This document shows positions 7,864 through 17,543 of a stretch of 64,000 nt of DNA, in pieces (position 1 is the stretch's first letter; each line of letters opens with the position of its first letter). This DNA comes from an uncultured Pseudoteredinibacter sp. (GTDB taxonomy: Bacteria > Pseudomonadota > Gammaproteobacteria > Pseudomonadales > Cellvibrionaceae). The notes under the pieces were generated by a model. It made no database searches and was not told the origin of the DNA. It was given only the letters and a program-made list of their open reading frames with translations. The translations under genes and the position numbers were made by a program. Where the stretch lies: positions 62,001 to 126,000 of the forward strand of contig NZ_CANMSS010000005.1 in assembly GCF_947500695.1 (NCBI RefSeq), given 5' to 3'.

Positions 7864-8595
7864 CTAAGTAGGCTGTTTCATATCCTCAACAATGATACTT
7901 TGCATAGCGGATGCAATCAGGCTGGCGCCTTGAGCTGAAAGGTGTACGCTATCGTCATATATATCATTTCGTTCGGCGCCATTGTCGATCGCCTGTTTAA
8001 TTAGGCCTGCGGTATCTAAATAATGGTATTTACCATTGGCAATTTCCTTCAGATATTCGTCATAGCTTGCCAGCCAAGCATTGCGTTCTTCATTGTCAGT
8101 CGGTGCGCTCCCCCAAACAATAACTTTTAATTTCGGGTTCAAGCGTAGCTGAAGCTCAATAATTGACCGCATCTTTGATTGATATTCTTCTGGCTCAACG
8201 GCAAATCCAGACTTTACCCAGCCTTTACGAGCTGGGCCACGAAGGCGCTTTTTAAGTGATTTAAGTAGCTTTCGGGCAAACTTTTTTAATTTGTTATCTG
8301 GGTAATAGCTGATGTAAATCTGCGGTATGCTGGTTTTCCATGCGTCTACTAAACCAAAATTTAACAGCAGGTAATCAGCAGCCTGCTGATGGTCCTTAGA
8401 CATCTGTAAACCTTCACGACAGGTACTCATGGTGGTGCCGTAGTTGTACAGTTCGCAGTCAATTCCTTGGCGCTGTAGTTTTTCTTTTAACTGCTTGGGA
8501 ACATTAAAATGGGTGCCATGTTCACGGGTCCCGCCAGTATTACAGTCACCGATTGCGAGCAACTGAAGCGGTGTTGAAGCTTGATTTTCAGACAT
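7864..8595 (-). CDS. SGNH/GDSL hydrolase-like protein with Cys at the nucleophile position
   Basis: 243 aa. Block I reads AIGDCNTGG near residues 15-23, where GDS is expected. Block V reads DDSVHLSAQG near 216-225 and keeps the Asp and His. A basic stretch (KKFARKLLKSLKKRLRG) lies mid-protein. SGNH proteins are esterases or acyltransferases acting on polysaccharide or lipid acyl groups. No signal peptide is evident. The gene is divergent from the polysaccharide operon (246 bp apart), which suggests a role in modifying a glycan or its precursor. With Ser replaced by Cys the activity is uncertain. Confidence 0.6.
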   Translation of the reverse strand: MSENQASTPLQLLAIGDCNTGGTREHGTHFNVPKQLKEKLQRQGIDCELYNYGTTMSTCREGLQMSKDHQQAADYLLLNFGLVDAWKTSIPQIYISYYPDNKLKKFARKLLKSLKKRLRGPARKGWVKSGFAVEPEEYQSKMRSIIELQLRLNPKLKVIVWGSAPTDNEERNAWLASYDEYLKEIANGKYHYLDTAGLIKQAIDNGAERNDIYDDSVHLSAQGASLIASAMQSIIVEDMKQPT

Positions 8596-8840
8596 GTGTG
8601 TTATGAGGCCTAATTAAAGAGCTTTTGTCTTTGTCTTTCTCTACTAGAGTTCAGGCGGTCAGTATAAAACCCTTGCCGCTCAAAAGCGATGAGATCCGTT
8701 GTTCCATCAGCCCGGCAGGCCTAGCGGAGTAAGGCTTTTATTCATGGCTTCAAGCCCCCAGATTTGTTAGTCTTGCGCTTTTGATTTCACCTGCCCAAAA
8801 GGCCCGCAGAGCGCCTTGGCAACTCTATCTGGAGACCTAA

Positions 8841-9842
8841 GTGAGCTATTCGGGGGCTACCAATCCATCCTTGTCAGAGCTGAATCTGCTAATCGTCAGT
8901 GATGGTAAGCCTGGGCACCTGAATCAGAGCTTAGGTTTGCAGGCCGCACTTGAAAGGTCTTTGCCGAAACAGCTTGCTTGCAGCTGTTCAATTCAGCCAC
9001 CGTTATCGCCTTTTCAAAACCTTGGTTTAGGTTTTGGAAGCAAGCCTGCTGATTGGCCTGAACAAGCCGATATCGTGATTGGCGCCGGGCATGCAAGCCA
9101 TCTAACCATTCTTGCAGCATCAAAATACTATGGTGCTAAATCGGTGGTGCTGATGAAGCCGAGCTTGCCCAGAACACTTTTCGACTTCTGTGTAGTACCC
9201 CAACATGACGGTTTGGAGGAGAAGGGCAATACCTTGCTAAGCCTAGGCGCTTTAAACCCTGTTTATTACCAAGGCCAAAAGAAACGCCTTAAAATGATAT
9301 TGCTCGGTGGCCCCTCTAAACATTTCGAATGGTTGGAAGAGGATTTGTTAGGACAGCTTAAAGATATTCTAAGCGAGGCTGGCCCCGATAAAGCCGAGCC
9401 GTGGATGATTTTGACCTCCAGACGTACTCCAGAGAGTTTTAAGAAGGCGCTACAAAACTTGTTATCAAATGGGGTTGGAAATGGCGGCCTTGCAGCCGCC
9501 ACGGTCAAGCTTATTCACCCTGATGATGTTCCCAGCGGCTGGCTTGCCGAACAGCTTCCTATGGCTTCGCTTTGCTGGGTAAGTCCAGATAGCGTCTCTA
9601 TGGTTTATGAAGCCCTAACGGCCGAGGCACAAGTCGCTATATTTGATATGCCGGTCAATTTGCCGGTAAGTCGAGTGGCCAAAGGTGTGCAAGAACTTTC
9701 TGAACAAGCGCGAGTCGATAATTACCCTGCTTGGAGTGAGCGTGGTAAAGGTGAGCTTAAAGCCAATAGCGAAGCTTTTAATCAGGCGGATAAAATAGCC
9801 CGTAAACTTTTGGCTTTAAATATTGTAGATCGGGTGGTTTAG
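8841..9842 (+). CDS. ELM1/GtrOC1 family putative glycosyltransferase
   Basis: 333 aa. It has the family's opening LLIVSDGKPGHLNQSLGL (residues 17-34), a later MILLGGPSKHFEW segment and a C-terminal SMVYEALTAEAQVAIFDM region. This group resembles the mitochondrial fission ELM1 fold and GtrOC1 of LPS-core loci, and is thought to be a GT-B glycosyltransferase. The GTG start follows CTGGAGACC. It opens a six-gene operon with 3-bp or overlapping junctions; all neighbours act in LPS or capsule assembly. Confidence 0.75.
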   Translation: MSYSGATNPSLSELNLLIVSDGKPGHLNQSLGLQAALERSLPKQLACSCSIQPPLSPFQNLGLGFGSKPADWPEQADIVIGAGHASHLTILAASKYYGAKSVVLMKPSLPRTLFDFCVVPQHDGLEEKGNTLLSLGALNPVYYQGQKKRLKMILLGGPSKHFEWLEEDLLGQLKDILSEAGPDKAEPWMILTSRRTPESFKKALQNLLSNGVGNGGLAAATVKLIHPDDVPSGWLAEQLPMASLCWVSPDSVSMVYEALTAEAQVAIFDMPVNLPVSRVAKGVQELSEQARVDNYPAWSERGKGELKANSEAFNQADKIARKLLALNIVDRVV

Positions 9843-9845
9843 TTG

Positions 9846-10958
9846 ATGCCGTTAAAAGTGATTCAGTTTTTACCCAGCTTGCGTGGCGGCGGTGTCGAGG
9901 TCGGCACTTTAGAACTTGCAAAAGCTCTAGTAGAAGCTGGGCATGAGTCTATAGTGGTGTCCGCAGGCGGCCCGATGGTAGAGCGATTAAGGGCTGATGG
10001 CTCAACTCACGTGCTTTGGGATTTGGGCAAGAAGTCCCCTTTTACCTTTCGCCATATTTGGCGTTTACGTAAATGGATTGTCGCTCAAGACGCTCATATA
10101 TTGCATGTTCGCTCGCGTATGCCAGCATGGTTGGTGTATTTAGCTTGGCGTGGTTTACCTAAAGAGCGTAGGCCCCACTTGGTGAGTACCATGCATGGTT
10201 TGCATTCGGTATCTGCCTACAGTGAAATCATGTGTCGCAGCGAGAAGGTTATCGCCGTATCTGAAACCGTAAAGCAGTATATTGCGAAAAACTATCCCCG
10301 AATCAATATGGGCAAGGTGCAGGTCATTAATCGAGGAATAAGTCCTGCAGAGTATCCTTGGGGCTATCAGGCCTCGCCGCAATGGCAAGCGCAATGGCAC
10401 AATGAATTTCCGGAGCTAATAGGTAAACGACTGATTTGCCTTCCCGGTCGGCTTACCCGTTTGAAAGGCCATCAATATTTGTTGAATCTCATGGGCTCCT
10501 TAAAGAATCAGTTCGAAGATCTGCATGCGGTTATCGTTGGGGGTGAAGATCCAAAGCGCTTGGCCTATGCTGAAGAATTAAGGCAAAAAGTTCGAGATTT
10601 GGGACTAGAGGATAATATTACTTTCTGTGGGGCTCGCTCTGATATGCGTGAAGTCTACAGTCAGGCGGCAGTAGTGCTGTCCTTATCGAGCAAGCCTGAG
10701 TCATTCGGCCGAACAACTACCGAGGCCCTGAGTATGGGGGTGCCTGTGGTCGCTTTCGACCATGGCGGCGTTGGAGAACAGCTAGCGAACTTGTTTCCTC
10801 AGGGCAGGGTGCCTTGCTTTGATGAGGAGGCTTTGATTAAAACCGTTACTCAAGTATTGGAAACTGGCGTTAAGCCAATTAAAAATACCTTATACCTAAA
10901 AGAAGAAATGCTAGACCAAACCCTTGCTGTCTATAAAGAGTTGCTTGGTAGGTCTTAG
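9846..10958 (+). CDS. Glycosyltransferase family 4 protein
   Basis: About 370 aa GT-B glycosyltransferase. N-terminal domain: LPSLRGGGVEVGTLELAKAL. C-terminal donor-binding domain: LPGRLTRLKGHQYL, then KPESFGRTTTEALSMGVPVV with the catalytic EX7E-type pair. It transfers a sugar from an NDP- or UDP-donor at the cytoplasmic face, probably onto lipid A-core or a lipid carrier. A TTG three bases upstream could also start it; the ATG is preferred. It begins three bases after the previous stop. Confidence 0.85.
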   Translation: MPLKVIQFLPSLRGGGVEVGTLELAKALVEAGHESIVVSAGGPMVERLRADGSTHVLWDLGKKSPFTFRHIWRLRKWIVAQDAHILHVRSRMPAWLVYLAWRGLPKERRPHLVSTMHGLHSVSAYSEIMCRSEKVIAVSETVKQYIAKNYPRINMGKVQVINRGISPAEYPWGYQASPQWQAQWHNEFPELIGKRLICLPGRLTRLKGHQYLLNLMGSLKNQFEDLHAVIVGGEDPKRLAYAEELRQKVRDLGLEDNITFCGARSDMREVYSQAAVVLSLSSKPESFGRTTTEALSMGVPVVAFDHGGVGEQLANLFPQGRVPCFDEEALIKTVTQVLETGVKPIKNTLYLKEEMLDQTLAVYKELLGRS

Positions 10959-10966
10959 AGTTGAAT

Positions 10967-12004
10967 ATGAGAATTTGTGAAATATTAGCTAGCACGGGTG
11001 AAGGCGGGCTAGAAAAGCACATGCTGGATTTATGCAATAACATGGCTGCCATGGGCAATGAAGTTCATGTTATTGTCGATCCATACTTCGCTGAACGTTT
11101 TGATGCGGCTGTAACTGTGCATTGCTTAAACATGCAGCGTAGCCGAAATAATCCATTGCTCTTATGGCAGCTTTTGAAGCTGATAAAGACCATTAACCCT
11201 GATGTGGTGCACGCCCAAGCCAATAAAGCAGCTAGCCTACTGAGTAGAGTAAAAAGATTTTTATCTGTGCCATGTGTTGGCACTATCCACAATCAGAAAT
11301 CTAAATCCGCGATGTTCCGCTCAATGGATGCCGTGATCGGTGTCAGTAAGGGTGCTTGTTCAGTCGTTGATCACAGTAATAAGCACTGTATCTATAACGG
11401 TGTGGATCAGAGTTTATCCCTAGATGCTGAAAACTGCAGAAAAGAATTAAAGGAGCTCGCTGGCATAGAGGGTGAGCGTCCCATTGCAGTGGCCTTGGTG
11501 CGTTTGGTGGAAGTAAAAAGGATTGATGTCTTATTAAAGGCTTGGGCGGGTGTTGATGCTGATTTATTGATCATTGGTGATGGCCCATTGCGCAGCGATT
11601 TAGAATTGCAAGGCAAGAGTTTGATTGAGCAAGGGAGTGTTCACTTTTGCGGTTTTGTAAAAGATGCCGCGAGGTTACTGCCTGGTGCCGATTTCATGGT
11701 TATCAGTTCAGATCGGGAAGGTTTTCCCTATGCTATGGTGGAAGCTCTTTGTGCTAAGGTGCCAGTTATTTCAACTCAGGTAGCGGCCGCAAAAGAGGCG
11801 CTGCCTTTAAGCCTGCAGGTTTCCTTGGGCGACTCTAAGCAGCTAGGTGACAAGGTTAAACACTTTATCGCTGAAGGCGGGGAATACCAGAGTGATCTGG
11901 AAAAGCTGTTTGCCTGGGCGGGGGCTGTCTTGAGCGTTGAGTATATGTCTCAAGCTACAGTAAAAGTATTAACTGCAGTACAAACGAAAAAGGTGGGTGC
12001 TTGA
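10967..12004 (+). CDS. Glycosyltransferase family 4 protein
   Basis: About 345 aa GT4 enzyme, somewhat shorter than its neighbour. It opens ICEILASTGEGGLEKHMLDL and has a donor-binding half with LVEVKRIDVLLKAW and SSDREGFPYAMVEALCAKVP. It is likely a second core-sugar transferase of the same pathway. A TTG at 10961 is an alternative start six bases earlier. The stop overlaps the start of the O-antigen ligase gene by four bases, so the two are translationally coupled. Confidence 0.85.
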   Translation: MRICEILASTGEGGLEKHMLDLCNNMAAMGNEVHVIVDPYFAERFDAAVTVHCLNMQRSRNNPLLLWQLLKLIKTINPDVVHAQANKAASLLSRVKRFLSVPCVGTIHNQKSKSAMFRSMDAVIGVSKGACSVVDHSNKHCIYNGVDQSLSLDAENCRKELKELAGIEGERPIAVALVRLVEVKRIDVLLKAWAGVDADLLIIGDGPLRSDLELQGKSLIEQGSVHFCGFVKDAARLLPGADFMVISSDREGFPYAMVEALCAKVPVISTQVAAAKEALPLSLQVSLGDSKQLGDKVKHFIAEGGEYQSDLEKLFAWAGAVLSVEYMSQATVKVLTAVQTKKVGA

Positions 12005-13230
12005 GCTTGCCAAACCAGTCACGCCTATTTGTAAGCTTGCCAAGGCTTCGAGAGCTTCTTACTAAAAACTTGATGCTATGGTCTTTATTGGCCGTCGCTT
12101 TGTTTCAGTTCGGCCGTGGGCCTGGCAATATGCTATGGGGGCCGTTAGCGATCTTTTGCGCCTTGACGTTATTAAGCAACTGGCAGCAGTTGCTTCGCCT
12201 GCCGGTATTTGGCTTGTCTTTAACTGCGTACATTATCTTGTTCAGTACTGCGGGAATTAGTACTGCTGAATCCTTCCCGCCCTGGGAATTAAAATATTGG
12301 TTGAGTACTGTTTGTAGCGCAATGGTTTTCTTTTGCCTTCAGCTTTATCCTCCAGACTTTCGTGAGCAGAGAGATGGAGCTGCTCAAATCGCATTGCTGG
12401 CAGTCGCAGCTTTAGCGGTTCATTGGTTGTACTTTATATGGGTAGTTGGCCTAAAAGAGTTACAAATAGCACGTGAAATAACGGGCCCGGTTGCCGCAGT
12501 ATTGGCGCCTTGGATATTTATTCATAGTGCCTGGTCTGTGCTTAAAAAGTGGTTTCTAATGATCTCTCTGATGGGACTGTTAATGTTATTGGACAGCCGT
12601 ACAGAAGTATTGGCTTTATTAGTTGCTTTGTGTGTTTATCAGCTTTGTTGCTGGAAGAGTTTGCGCTGGCTTTTATTATTTGTTCCGTTGCTGTTGTTGC
12701 TGGTGTTATTACCGGAGCTAATGTCCAGCAGCAGGTCAGAGAACATCAGTTTCGCCAGTTTGAATCAAATTAGTTCTTCCCGCATGGAGATATGGAATTC
12801 AGCCATAGAAGCGTGTAAAGAATCACTATTGTACGGTCACGGTTTATATAGCAGTGTTAGAGCTGATTTCTTACCCAATGATATCCGGCATATTCACAAT
12901 ATCGTTTTAGAAATTGTTTATGAAACCGGTATTTTGGGCTTGCTCGCTATCTTCTGTTTTATGGCTTGTGCATTTTTGCCGGCAGTACGTAAGAGTAAGC
13001 ACTGGCCTAAAGCTGATCGGCGACAAGCTGCGGTGATTTTAGCCAGTGCAGCAGCGACTGTCGTTGTTCTATTTTTTGACAAGAGCTTGCATTCAATATT
13101 CGCTCGATTCTATTTGTTTACCTTGGCGGGTTTGGCGTATAGCTTGTATGAGCTGAATAAGAAGTCTACGCCTCACCTTAAATCTGAGAGCGGAAGTCAG
13201 GACGAGATAGGGCGCGTTACTAGTGTTTAA
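12001..13230 (+). CDS. O-antigen ligase family protein (Wzy_C/WaaL-like)
   Basis: 409 aa polytopic membrane protein with about ten hydrophobic segments. The large periplasmic loop carries SSSRMEIWNSAIEACKESLL, then a YGHG and a DIRHIHNIVLEIVYETGILG segment. These contain the conserved Arg and His of O-antigen ligases and Wzy polymerases, which join an undecaprenyl-linked glycan to lipid A-core in the periplasm. The start is TTG, with AAGGTGG seven bases upstream, overlapping the previous stop. Whether it is ligase or polymerase is not decidable here. Confidence 0.75.
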   Translation: MSLPNQSRLFVSLPRLRELLTKNLMLWSLLAVALFQFGRGPGNMLWGPLAIFCALTLLSNWQQLLRLPVFGLSLTAYIILFSTAGISTAESFPPWELKYWLSTVCSAMVFFCLQLYPPDFREQRDGAAQIALLAVAALAVHWLYFIWVVGLKELQIAREITGPVAAVLAPWIFIHSAWSVLKKWFLMISLMGLLMLLDSRTEVLALLVALCVYQLCCWKSLRWLLLFVPLLLLLVLLPELMSSSRSENISFASLNQISSSRMEIWNSAIEACKESLLYGHGLYSSVRADFLPNDIRHIHNIVLEIVYETGILGLLAIFCFMACAFLPAVRKSKHWPKADRRQAAVILASAAATVVVLFFDKSLHSIFARFYLFTLAGLAYSLYELNKKSTPHLKSESGSQDEIGRVTSV

Positions 13231-14233
13231 TTCAAAAGACGTTAAAAAGATACTAATTATGCGCTGGGGCAGTATGGGTGATTTGGCCATCTGTTCTGCG
13301 GTCATTAACGATATTTGTAAGCACTTTAGAGATGTTGAAATACAGCTGAACGTAGAGCCCCCTTGGGATAAATTATTCCAAGACGATACCCGCTTTTCCA
13401 AAATTCATAATATTAAAGTTCGTAAAGCACCGAGATTGAGTTCTACGCGGGCTTGGCTATCTATGTTACGTCGTGAGAAATTTGATCTCATTATCGATTT
13501 GCAGTGTAACGATCGCAGTATGATATTGCTGAATTTAGCACGCTTGTTGGGTGTAGCGCCAAAATATCGAATGGGTACAAAATCGGGCTTGGCCTACAAC
13601 CTAGACGCATCGCCTTACGGTGAAAAGGTACATGCCTTAGAGATTTTGAGAGCAGCAGCAAAAGGCTTGGGAGTTGATTGCCAAACCGGGCAGCCAGTTT
13701 TGAGTATTCCTAATGAATATCAGCAATCGGCTGAAGCGCTATTGCAAGAACATGGCTTACAAGCTAAGAATTTTGCCGTTTTAGTGCCAGGTAGCAGTTT
13801 GAGTGGGGCTAAAAAACGCTGGGGTGTTAAAAACTATGCCGCCTTGGCTGAGCTGCTTTTTGAGCAGGGCGTGGAAAGTTGTGCGATTTTAGGCGGGCCG
13901 GATGAGATTGAGCTGTGTAGCCAGTTGGCAGATAGCATTGGTGAAAAAGCAGTAAATCTATGTGGTAAAACTCAGTTGCTAGAAATTCCCGTAATTGCTG
14001 AGCGAGCCCAATACATGGTGTCAAACGATACTGGTACAGCACACTTGGCCGCTGCAGCAGATATTGCCATGGTGATAATATGTGGGCCAACGGATGCGTC
14101 AAGGGTGCACCCTATCGGTAAGCGGGTTGCTACTTTGCAAGCTCCGATGGAATGTTTCGCCCAGCACCCAGCTGAACAATGTATGGCCAAAGTTAGCCCG
14201 AGCCAAGTTTGGCTGGCATTAGAGAATCTTTGA
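13223..14233 (+). CDS. Glycosyltransferase family 9 (heptosyltransferase-like)
   Basis: 336 aa. It has the GT9 signature: [20 protein letters not shown] at the N-terminus, [20 protein letters not shown] with the conserved K/W, and [20 protein letters not shown] near the C-terminus. GT9 enzymes such as WaaC and WaaF add ADP-heptose to the LPS inner core at the cytoplasmic membrane face. The GTG start overlaps the ligase gene by eight bases. Confidence 0.8.
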   Translation: MFNSKDVKKILIMRWGSMGDLAICSAVINDICKHFRDVEIQLNVEPPWDKLFQDDTRFSKIHNIKVRKAPRLSSTRAWLSMLRREKFDLIIDLQCNDRSMILLNLARLLGVAPKYRMGTKSGLAYNLDASPYGEKVHALEILRAAAKGLGVDCQTGQPVLSIPNEYQQSAEALLQEHGLQAKNFAVLVPGSSLSGAKKRWGVKNYAALAELLFEQGVESCAILGGPDEIELCSQLADSIGEKAVNLCGKTQLLEIPVIAERAQYMVSNDTGTAHLAAAADIAMVIICGPTDASRVHPIGKRVATLQAPMECFAQHPAEQCMAKVSPSQVWLALENL

Positions 14234-14244
14234 GGATAGGAATA

Positions 14245-15519
14245 GTGCAATTAGAGCAGTTGAAAATCGCCGTTATTGGCCTTGGCTACGTAGGCTTGCC
14301 TTTGGCCGTTGAGCTTTCTAAGCATTTTAAAACTATTGGCTTTGATATTAACAGCCTACGCGTTGGACAGTTAAGTAATGGGCACGATTCGACCTTAGAA
14401 GTTTCAGATGAAGAAATGGCCGCTGCGGGGGATATTAGTTTCAGTACTGATATTAAGGCCATGGCCGAATGTAATGTTTACATTGTGACAGTGCCTACCC
14501 CTATTGATGATCATAAAAACCCTGATCTCAACCCGTTGCGCCGAGCGAGTGAAACGGTTGCAAAGGTTCTCTCAAAAGGGGATGTCGTTGTCTATGAATC
14601 GACGGTTTACCCTGGTGCAACCGAAGAAGTTTGTGTGCCCGTACTGGAGCGTGATTCTGGTTTAGTCTTTAATCAAGATTTTTTTGCGGCCTATAGCCCA
14701 GAGAGAATTAATCCAGGCGATAAGGTCAATCGACTGCCAAATATTCGTAAAATCACTTCGGGTTCAACAGCAGAAATCGCTGATCTAATTGATGCCATGT
14801 ATGGCAAAATCATTATTGCAGGTACTTACAAGGCCAGTTCGATTAAGGTTGCAGAAGCTGCAAAAGTCATTGAAAACACCCAGCGCGATGTCAATATCGC
14901 CTTAATAAATGAGTTGGCTTTAATTTTCAATGCTCTGGATATCGATACGGAAGAAGTACTGCTAGCGGCTGGAAGCAAATGGAATTTCCTACCTTTCCGC
15001 CCAGGTTTGGTGGGTGGCCACTGTATTGGTATTGATCCTTACTATCTATCCCATAAGGCCCAGGCTGCTGGTTATATTCCAGACATTATTATCGCGAGTC
15101 GTCGCATTAACGATGGTATGGGTGGCTATGTGGCAGACACATTAGTCAAAGAAATGTTACGCAAGGGCGTTCCTGTTGCTAAGGGTAATGTCTTGGTTAT
15201 GGGCTTCACCTTTAAGGAAAACTGCCCTGATGTGCGTAACTCTAGAGTCTATGATGTGGTAAAGGGCTTGGAAGATTTCCACTTAAACGTCGATGTTTAT
15301 GATCCATGGGTAGATCACGATGAAGTGGATGCTGAGTATGGCTTACGCCCAATCGCTCAGCTGAAAGAAGGGTTTTACAATGCCGTTATTTTGGCTGTCG
15401 CTCATGAGCAATTTATCGAAATGGGCGGTGATAAGATACGTAATCTGTGTACCAAAGACGGTTTGGTATATGACCTAAAATATGTGTTGCCGCAAGAGAA
15501 GAGTGATTTACGCCTGTAA
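14245..15519 (+). CDS. UDP-N-acetyl-hexosamine 6-dehydrogenase, TviB/WbpO type
   Basis: 424 aa nucleotide-sugar dehydrogenase. N-terminal Rossmann domain: [20 protein letters not shown]. Central domain: [20 protein letters not shown]. Catalytic Cys: [13 protein letters not shown]-terminal UDP-binding domain: [18 protein letters not shown]. Overall it matches TviB/WbpO, which oxidise UDP-GlcNAc or UDP-GalNAc to the uronic acid. I chose the GTG at 14245 because it has an AGGATAGG site and clears the previous gene; an in-frame start at 14209 lies inside that gene. No epimerase partner is in this operon. Confidence 0.85.
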   Translation: MQLEQLKIAVIGLGYVGLPLAVELSKHFKTIGFDINSLRVGQLSNGHDSTLEVSDEEMAAAGDISFSTDIKAMAECNVYIVTVPTPIDDHKNPDLNPLRRASETVAKVLSKGDVVVYESTVYPGATEEVCVPVLERDSGLVFNQDFFAAYSPERINPGDKVNRLPNIRKITSGSTAEIADLIDAMYGKIIIAGTYKASSIKVAEAAKVIENTQRDVNIALINELALIFNALDIDTEEVLLAAGSKWNFLPFRPGLVGGHCIGIDPYYLSHKAQAAGYIPDIIIASRRINDGMGGYVADTLVKEMLRKGVPVAKGNVLVMGFTFKENCPDVRNSRVYDVVKGLEDFHLNVDVYDPWVDHDEVDAEYGLRPIAQLKEGFYNAVILAVAHEQFIEMGGDKIRNLCTKDGLVYDLKYVLPQEKSDLRL

Positions 15520-15543
15520 TCTCAGGTGCTCAAGTTAATCCTC

Positions 15544-15571
15544 AAAAGCCCAGTTAATAGCTGGGTTTTTT
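15544..15571 (+). terminator. Terminator of the polysaccharide operon
   Basis: AGCCCAG - TTAATAG - CTGGGTT followed by TTTT. It ends the six-gene operon that starts at 8841. Confidence 0.8.
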
Positions 15572-15683
15572 ATTGCCCGCTATTTATTCAGTAGCGCAGG
15601 GTGACACTGTCAGCTTTGGAAAAGTAGCGCATCCCCTGTTCTATATGCTAAGTTGGCTTCAAAGGTCGAAAACAGCCAAGCAT

Positions 15684-16088
15684 ATGTCAGAAACATCGCC
15701 ATCATTCTATGAAGCTGAGTTAGAGCGAACCTATCATGAGCTTCCATTTCGCCAAGAGCAGTTTGTGCAGCTCAGACAATCAAAAGTGTTTATGGAGAAG
15801 CACTACCGCTCAAAGCTTGTGATTGATGATTTGGCAGATAAAGCCGCTATGTCTCGTTTTCATTTTATACGAGTTTTTAAGTCAATGTATGGAATAAGCC
15901 CCATGACTTATTTACGCGATTTGAGAGTAACGAAGGCCAAGCATCTGTTGCAAAAGGGGTTTTCAGTTACTGATGTTTGTCTCAATGTTGGCTATGAGAG
16001 CCTGCCAAGCTTCTCTTCAGCTTTTAAAAAATGTGCCGGATACACTCCAAGAGAGTATCGAAGTAATCAACATAGCAATCTAGAATAA
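15684..16088 (+). CDS. Short AraC-family HTH regulator
   Basis: 134 aa from the ATG at 15684. The frame is open upstream to 15573, but a start there would sit in the operon terminator. It consists almost only of the double HTH of AraC/XylS proteins (LVIDDLADKAAMSRFHFIRV, then FKSMYGISPMTYL, and a second helix pair ending in AFKKCAGYTPREYR). The ligand-binding domain is absent. It is followed 60 bases later by a VOC-family gene on the same strand, a pairing seen repeatedly in bacteria. The start choice is uncertain. Confidence 0.75.
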   Translation: MSETSPSFYEAELERTYHELPFRQEQFVQLRQSKVFMEKHYRSKLVIDDLADKAAMSRFHFIRVFKSMYGISPMTYLRDLRVTKAKHLLQKGFSVTDVCLNVGYESLPSFSSAFKKCAGYTPREYRSNQHSNLE

Positions 16089-16148
16089 GTATATAGTCCG
16101 CAGTTAAGCTATTCTCGGGGTTTGAATATCGCTTGGGGAGTTATCATT

Positions 16149-16538
16149 ATGATTAAAATTTACGTAACTAGTATTCCAGTAGAAGATCAGGAAAAAGCCT
16201 TAGACTTTTATACTAGGATATTGGGCTTTATCAAAAAGAAGGAAATTCCACTAGGTGAGCATAAGTGGCTAACGGTGGTCTCGCCGGCGGAGCAGTCTGG
16301 AGTAGAGTTGTTGTTAGAGCCAATGGCTTTTGAACCAGCAAAGGTTTACTACAAGGCATTAAAAGATGCCGGTATACCTTGTACATCATTCGAAGTAGAT
16401 GATATCGATGACGAGTATCAGAGACTTGTGGATCTCGGAGTGGAATTCTCGGTAACGCCTAGAGAAGCGGGTACGGTAAAGATCGCAGTGCTTGATGATA
16501 CTTGTGGGAATTATGTTCAGTTGATGCAAGAGCTATGA
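16149..16538 (+). CDS. VOC (glyoxalase/bleomycin-resistance) family protein
   Basis: 129 aa single-module VOC protein. It opens MIKIYVTSIPVEDQEKALDF, then YTRILGFIKKKE, and ends AVLDDTCGNYVQLMQ. Two beta-alpha-beta-beta-beta units are visible. VOC proteins include glyoxalases, dioxygenases and binding proteins; the substrate is unknown. The ATG follows GGGGAG. It is likely cotranscribed with, and controlled by, the AraC gene upstream. Confidence 0.8.
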   Translation: MIKIYVTSIPVEDQEKALDFYTRILGFIKKKEIPLGEHKWLTVVSPAEQSGVELLLEPMAFEPAKVYYKALKDAGIPCTSFEVDDIDDEYQRLVDLGVEFSVTPREAGTVKIAVLDDTCGNYVQLMQEL

Positions 16539-16631
16539 TAACACGTGAATGCTTGGGGGTAAATCTACTTGCTTGGAGAGCGCTACTATTTGAACTTAGT
16601 ATTGGATAAGTTGATAGTTTAACAAGGAATT

Positions 16632-17027
16632 ATGATGAACATGCAGATTAGAGGCTTTCTGAAGCTCTACAGGAGAGCATTTGTTGAGCCAGTCTTGAGA
16701 GCAATAGTGGCGATACTTTTGGTCTTTAATTCAGGGAGCACCCTTGCAGAAGTTGATTGTGAACAGCATGTACTCGCGATAGAACCACCCAAGTTCCCTA
16801 ACTCTTCTTTTGCTGGAAAAACGTTGTTAAACAATGGTGCTTGCAGAATAAAACTGGCTTTTATGTTAAAGGAAGGGCGGCCTGTCAATGTCAGGGCTGT
16901 CAGAGGTGAAGAACGCTGTAGAGTATTTGATTCCGTTTCGGTAACCGCTATTGAGAAAAGCACGTTTCAGAGCGAAGTAAATGAAAAAAATTGTGTGCTC
17001 ACACTGATTTTCGAAGTTGAGATTTAG
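16632..17027 (+). CDS. Secreted protein with a TonB C-terminal-like domain
   Basis: 131 aa. A hydrophobic signal segment (about 20-39, AIVAILLVFNSGSTLAEV) is followed by about 90 residues that fit the TonB C-terminal fold: ACRIKLAFMLKEGRPVNVRA, then FDSVSVTAIEKSTFQ and a final LTLIFEVEI. There is no proline-rich linker, so it is not a complete TonB. Four cysteines in the mature part suggest disulfides in the periplasm. The start has AAGGA eight bases upstream. Function unknown. Confidence 0.6.
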   Translation: MMNMQIRGFLKLYRRAFVEPVLRAIVAILLVFNSGSTLAEVDCEQHVLAIEPPKFPNSSFAGKTLLNNGACRIKLAFMLKEGRPVNVRAVRGEERCRVFDSVSVTAIEKSTFQSEVNEKNCVLTLIFEVEI

Positions 17028-17035
17028 GGGGGGGC

Positions 17036-17485
17036 GTGGGTAGTAAGCTGGCCTTCTTGTTTGTTTTCCTATTAGGCTTCACAGAAAATATCAATGCGTC
17101 TACTGAAAATTTGATTTCTTTATTGGAAAAAATTAAACAGGCTAAGAACAATCAATTTCAGTATAAACCTTGCAATACGGAGCTTGAAGAATACGCACTC
17201 TATCTCGATTTCCACAGAGATAAATGGACGAGTGAAATCCACAAGATCTATCTTCCAGAAGGGTTTTTGAGCAAGGATAAGTTTTGCGGTAAATGGGGTT
17301 TCGAGGGCGATCATCCGCTTCAAGGGTGGAAGAGAGGTGAAATCATGATTTCTCTGAATCCAGATACCTCGGATTCAAATCTTTATTTGGTTTTCAGAAC
17401 CGATTCGTCGGGGGATGTAAAGTTAGTAAACTATTCCGGTGGGGGCTTGGTTGGTAGTTTTCGTCTAGAGAACCATAAAAACTAG
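17036..17485 (+). CDS. Hypothetical secreted protein
   Basis: 149 aa. An N-terminal signal segment (LAFLFVFLLGFTENINAS, about 4-21) is followed by a soluble domain with two cysteines (CNTELEEYALYLDF and KFCGKWGFEGDHP). I do not recognise the family. The GTG start comes one base after a run of eight G that begins with the last base of the previous stop codon, so the G-run is itself part of the ribosome-binding region. Probably cotranscribed with the preceding TonB-C-like gene. Confidence 0.55.
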   Translation: MGSKLAFLFVFLLGFTENINASTENLISLLEKIKQAKNNQFQYKPCNTELEEYALYLDFHRDKWTSEIHKIYLPEGFLSKDKFCGKWGFEGDHPLQGWKRGEIMISLNPDTSDSNLYLVFRTDSSGDVKLVNYSGGGLVGSFRLENHKN

Positions 17486-17543
17486 CTGGCTACTCTTAAA
17501 CCTATTGATTCAGTAAAGTGATATTGTCAATGGAGAGGGAGGT

